This document shows, one piece after another, positions 62,487 through 64,000 of a stretch of DNA of 64,000 nucleotides. The notes beneath the pieces are model-generated. The model saw only the letters and a program-made list of their open reading frames with translations. It was not told where the DNA came from and made no database searches. Position 1 is the stretch's first letter; each line of letters opens with the position of its first letter. The translations under genes and the position numbers were made by a program. This DNA comes from Carnegiea gigantea (Eukaryota; Streptophyta; Magnoliopsida; Caryophyllales; Cactaceae), in NCBI GenBank assembly GCA_029747015.1, contig JAKOGI010000570.1:62001-126000 (forward strand). Direction: 5' to 3'.

Positions 62487-63181
62487 CTGCTGGCCACGAC
62501 TCCCCTGATTAGATCGCGAAGTGAGGTCGACTTCTAAGACGAGGAATCGTTTCTCCCCGTAGATTCGATTCTTCGCAGACGACTCCCTCACTTAATCTAA
62601 TTTGGGTCGACTTTAATTTCTTCCTTCCAGCCACGACTCCCCCGATTAGATCGCGAAGTGAGGTCGACTTTTAAGACGAGGAATCGTTTCTCCCCGTAGA
62701 TTCGATTCTTCGCAGGCGACTCCCTCACTTAATCTAATTGGGGTCGACTTGAATCTCTTTCTTTCAGCCAGGACTCCTCCGATTAGATCGCGAAGTGAGG
62801 TCGACTTCTAAGACGAGGAATCGTTTCTCCCCGTAGATTCGATTCTTCGCAGGCGACTCCCTCACTTAATCTAATTGGGGTCGACTTGAATCTCTTTCTT
62901 CCAGCCACGACTCCTCCGATTAGATCGCGAAGTGAGGTCGACTTCTAAGACGAGGAATCGTTTCTCCCTGTAGATTCGATTCTTCGCAGGCGACTCCCTC
63001 ACTTAATCTAATTGGGGTCGACTTGAATCTCTTTCTTCCAAGCCACGACTCCTCCGATTAGATCGCGAAGTGAGGTCGACTTCTAAGACGAGGAATCGTT
63101 TCTCCCCGTAGATTCGATTCTTCGCAGGCGACTCCCTCACTTAATCTAATTGGGGTCGACTTGAATCTCTTTCTTCCAACC
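62487..63181 (+). repeat. Five-copy 137-bp tandem repeat, each unit an imperfect hairpin
   Basis: The marker GATTAGATCGCGAAGTGAGG starts at 62507, 62644, 62781, 62918 and 63056, so the period is 137, 137, 137 and 138 bp and the copies are nearly identical. Within each unit ATTAGAT, AGTGAGG and GAGGAATCG are later mirrored by CGATTCTTCG, CCTCACTT and ATCTAAT, giving an imperfect stem around a loop containing TTTCTCCCCGTAG. It lies between the LTR and the antisense ORF, the place where Tat-lineage elements carry variable 3'-region tandem repeats. Confidence 0.93.
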
Positions 63182-64000
63182 ATGGTGCATTTTCTGGATT
63201 CATCATCCGATCCCAAGAAGCCAACTCTTACCATCCTGGACAGAGAAGATGATCCAATTGAAGAAGGCGTGACTCTCCGTGTAGATATGCCAACACCCCT
63301 ACCGTCCAGACGTTCTTTGCTCCATAACTACCTTGCAGATTCATGCTGGAGTGTGGAATCTACCCGTGACATACAAAGATCAGACGGAGTCATCTCGACT
63401 TTGAGAGTTTTGAAGCTTAGCTCGCCATTATTTGCATCTTCAGTCCCTTCCCAAGGAGCAACACCCTTACTTAGGCATCGTATCATGGACGGAACACTAT
63501 CCTGGGGCAATTTTTCACCTTGTTTCTCCGACAACTTCTTCATACCGTGCTATTGGGAATGGCTTGAAGACATTCTCGGTCGCAACAAGGACAAACTTAA
63601 GGAATGGAGGCTTCATGACGGACTATATGCATCACTGTTCTCTTATGACATGAGTCTCACCGTCTTCAAAGTATTTTGTGAGCTGTGGTGCCACACTACC
63701 AACACCTTTTGCACAGAGAGTGGCGATATGTCAATCTCCTTATGGGATTTGCGGACTATAGGTGGACTTCCAGCTGACGGTGCTTACTACGAAGAAGTCA
63801 TTCCACCCGCCAGAGAACTCCTTTCTGCAGGACGTGGAGAAAATGATATTCCAGCGACTTGCACATTCCTTTTTTCCGCATTCCACAGACTATGCCAAGA
63901 TGTTCATGGCCTTATTCAACTTCCTGCTACCGAATGGATACGCTTCTGGTTTCGAGGGCGGCAGATTTACACACCTCCTCCCAGTCGTGACAACAGAAAG
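63182..64000 (+). CDS. Plant mobile domain (PMD, aminotransferase-like) protein, 3' end beyond window
   Basis: An ATG at 63182 (context AACCATGG) opens a frame with no stop through the last base, at least 273 codons. After an acidic N-terminal part (SSSDPKKPTL, DREDDPIEEG) and a Ser-rich stretch comes a Trp-rich core: CYWEWLEDILGRNKDKLKEW, LHDGLYASLFSYD, VFKVFCELWCHTTNTFCTES, then GDMSISLWDLRTIGGLPADG and YYEEVIPPARELL. This last block (a TNTF... motif, a glycine-acid pair and a W/LDL...GLP turn) is the plant mobile domain signature found in MAIN/MAIL1 proteins and many transposons. It lies inside a minus-strand Gypsy element but reads on the plus strand, as do the antisense ORFs of Tat-lineage elements. 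Function unknown; host-derived or silencing-related roles are only inferred. Confidence 0.85.
   Translation, partial: MVHFLDSSSDPKKPTLTILDREDDPIEEGVTLRVDMPTPLPSRRSLLHNYLADSCWSVESTRDIQRSDGVISTLRVLKLSSPLFASSVPSQGATPLLRHRIMDGTLSWGNFSPCFSDNFFIPCYWEWLEDILGRNKDKLKEWRLHDGLYASLFSYDMSLTVFKVFCELWCHTTNTFCTESGDMSISLWDLRTIGGLPADGAYYEEVIPPARELLSAGRGENDIPATCTFLFSAFHRLCQDVHGLIQLPATEWIRFWFRGRQIYTPPPSRDNRK

Overview
The window is nuclear DNA of a flowering plant, almost certainly a eudicot: AT-rich, intron-rich genes with GT-AG splice sites, plant-only families (TBL xylan acetyltransferase, LOB-domain factor, plastid ferritin), several classes of plant retrotransposon, and long TA/CA and CT microsatellites. 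The species cannot be named from the sequence. No bacterial-style operons, CRISPR arrays or phage genes are present.

Layout. 1725-2360 (-): the first two exons of a trichome-birefringence-like protein, running off the left edge. 4707-15713 (-): a complete 11-exon gene for a type I membrane protein of the ATG27 / mannose-6-phosphate-receptor-homology family (281 aa), with a truncated RTE-type LINE in one intron and a short retroposon in another. 15.7-20.8 kb: intergenic, dominated by TA/CA microsatellites. 20774-41023 (+): a complete 11-exon cytosolic endo-beta-N-acetylglucosaminidase (GH85) gene; its second intron is 10.35 kb long because a Copia element inserted there and a Gypsy-derived insertion later landed in that Copia LTR. 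41.0-46.8 kb: no gene seen. 46784-47744 (-): a two-exon class I LBD (LOB-domain) transcription factor. 47.7-57.7 kb: intergenic with a Tourist-like MITE and simple repeats. 57710-60569 (+): an eight-exon plastid ferritin, complete. About 60.8-64.0 kb: one end of a Ty3/Gypsy element on the minus strand (3' LTR and polypurine tract), then a five-copy array of 137-bp hairpin-forming repeats, then a plus-strand plant-mobile-domain ORF that runs off the right edge and is antisense to the element.

The host genes have unrelated jobs (cell-wall xylan acetylation, endomembrane sorting or autophagy, free N-glycan turnover, organ-boundary transcription, iron storage) and show no sign of forming one pathway. 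Exons were assembled by hand from splice sites, codon phase and family knowledge. In the four complete genes every junction is in phase and no stop interrupts the frame.

The most interesting part is the right end: tandem hairpin repeats and an antisense mobile-domain ORF inside a retrotransposon, next to ferritin. Next are the inverted-LTR rearrangement inside the ENGase intron and a recurrent, polarised C-run/A-run junction across the window.
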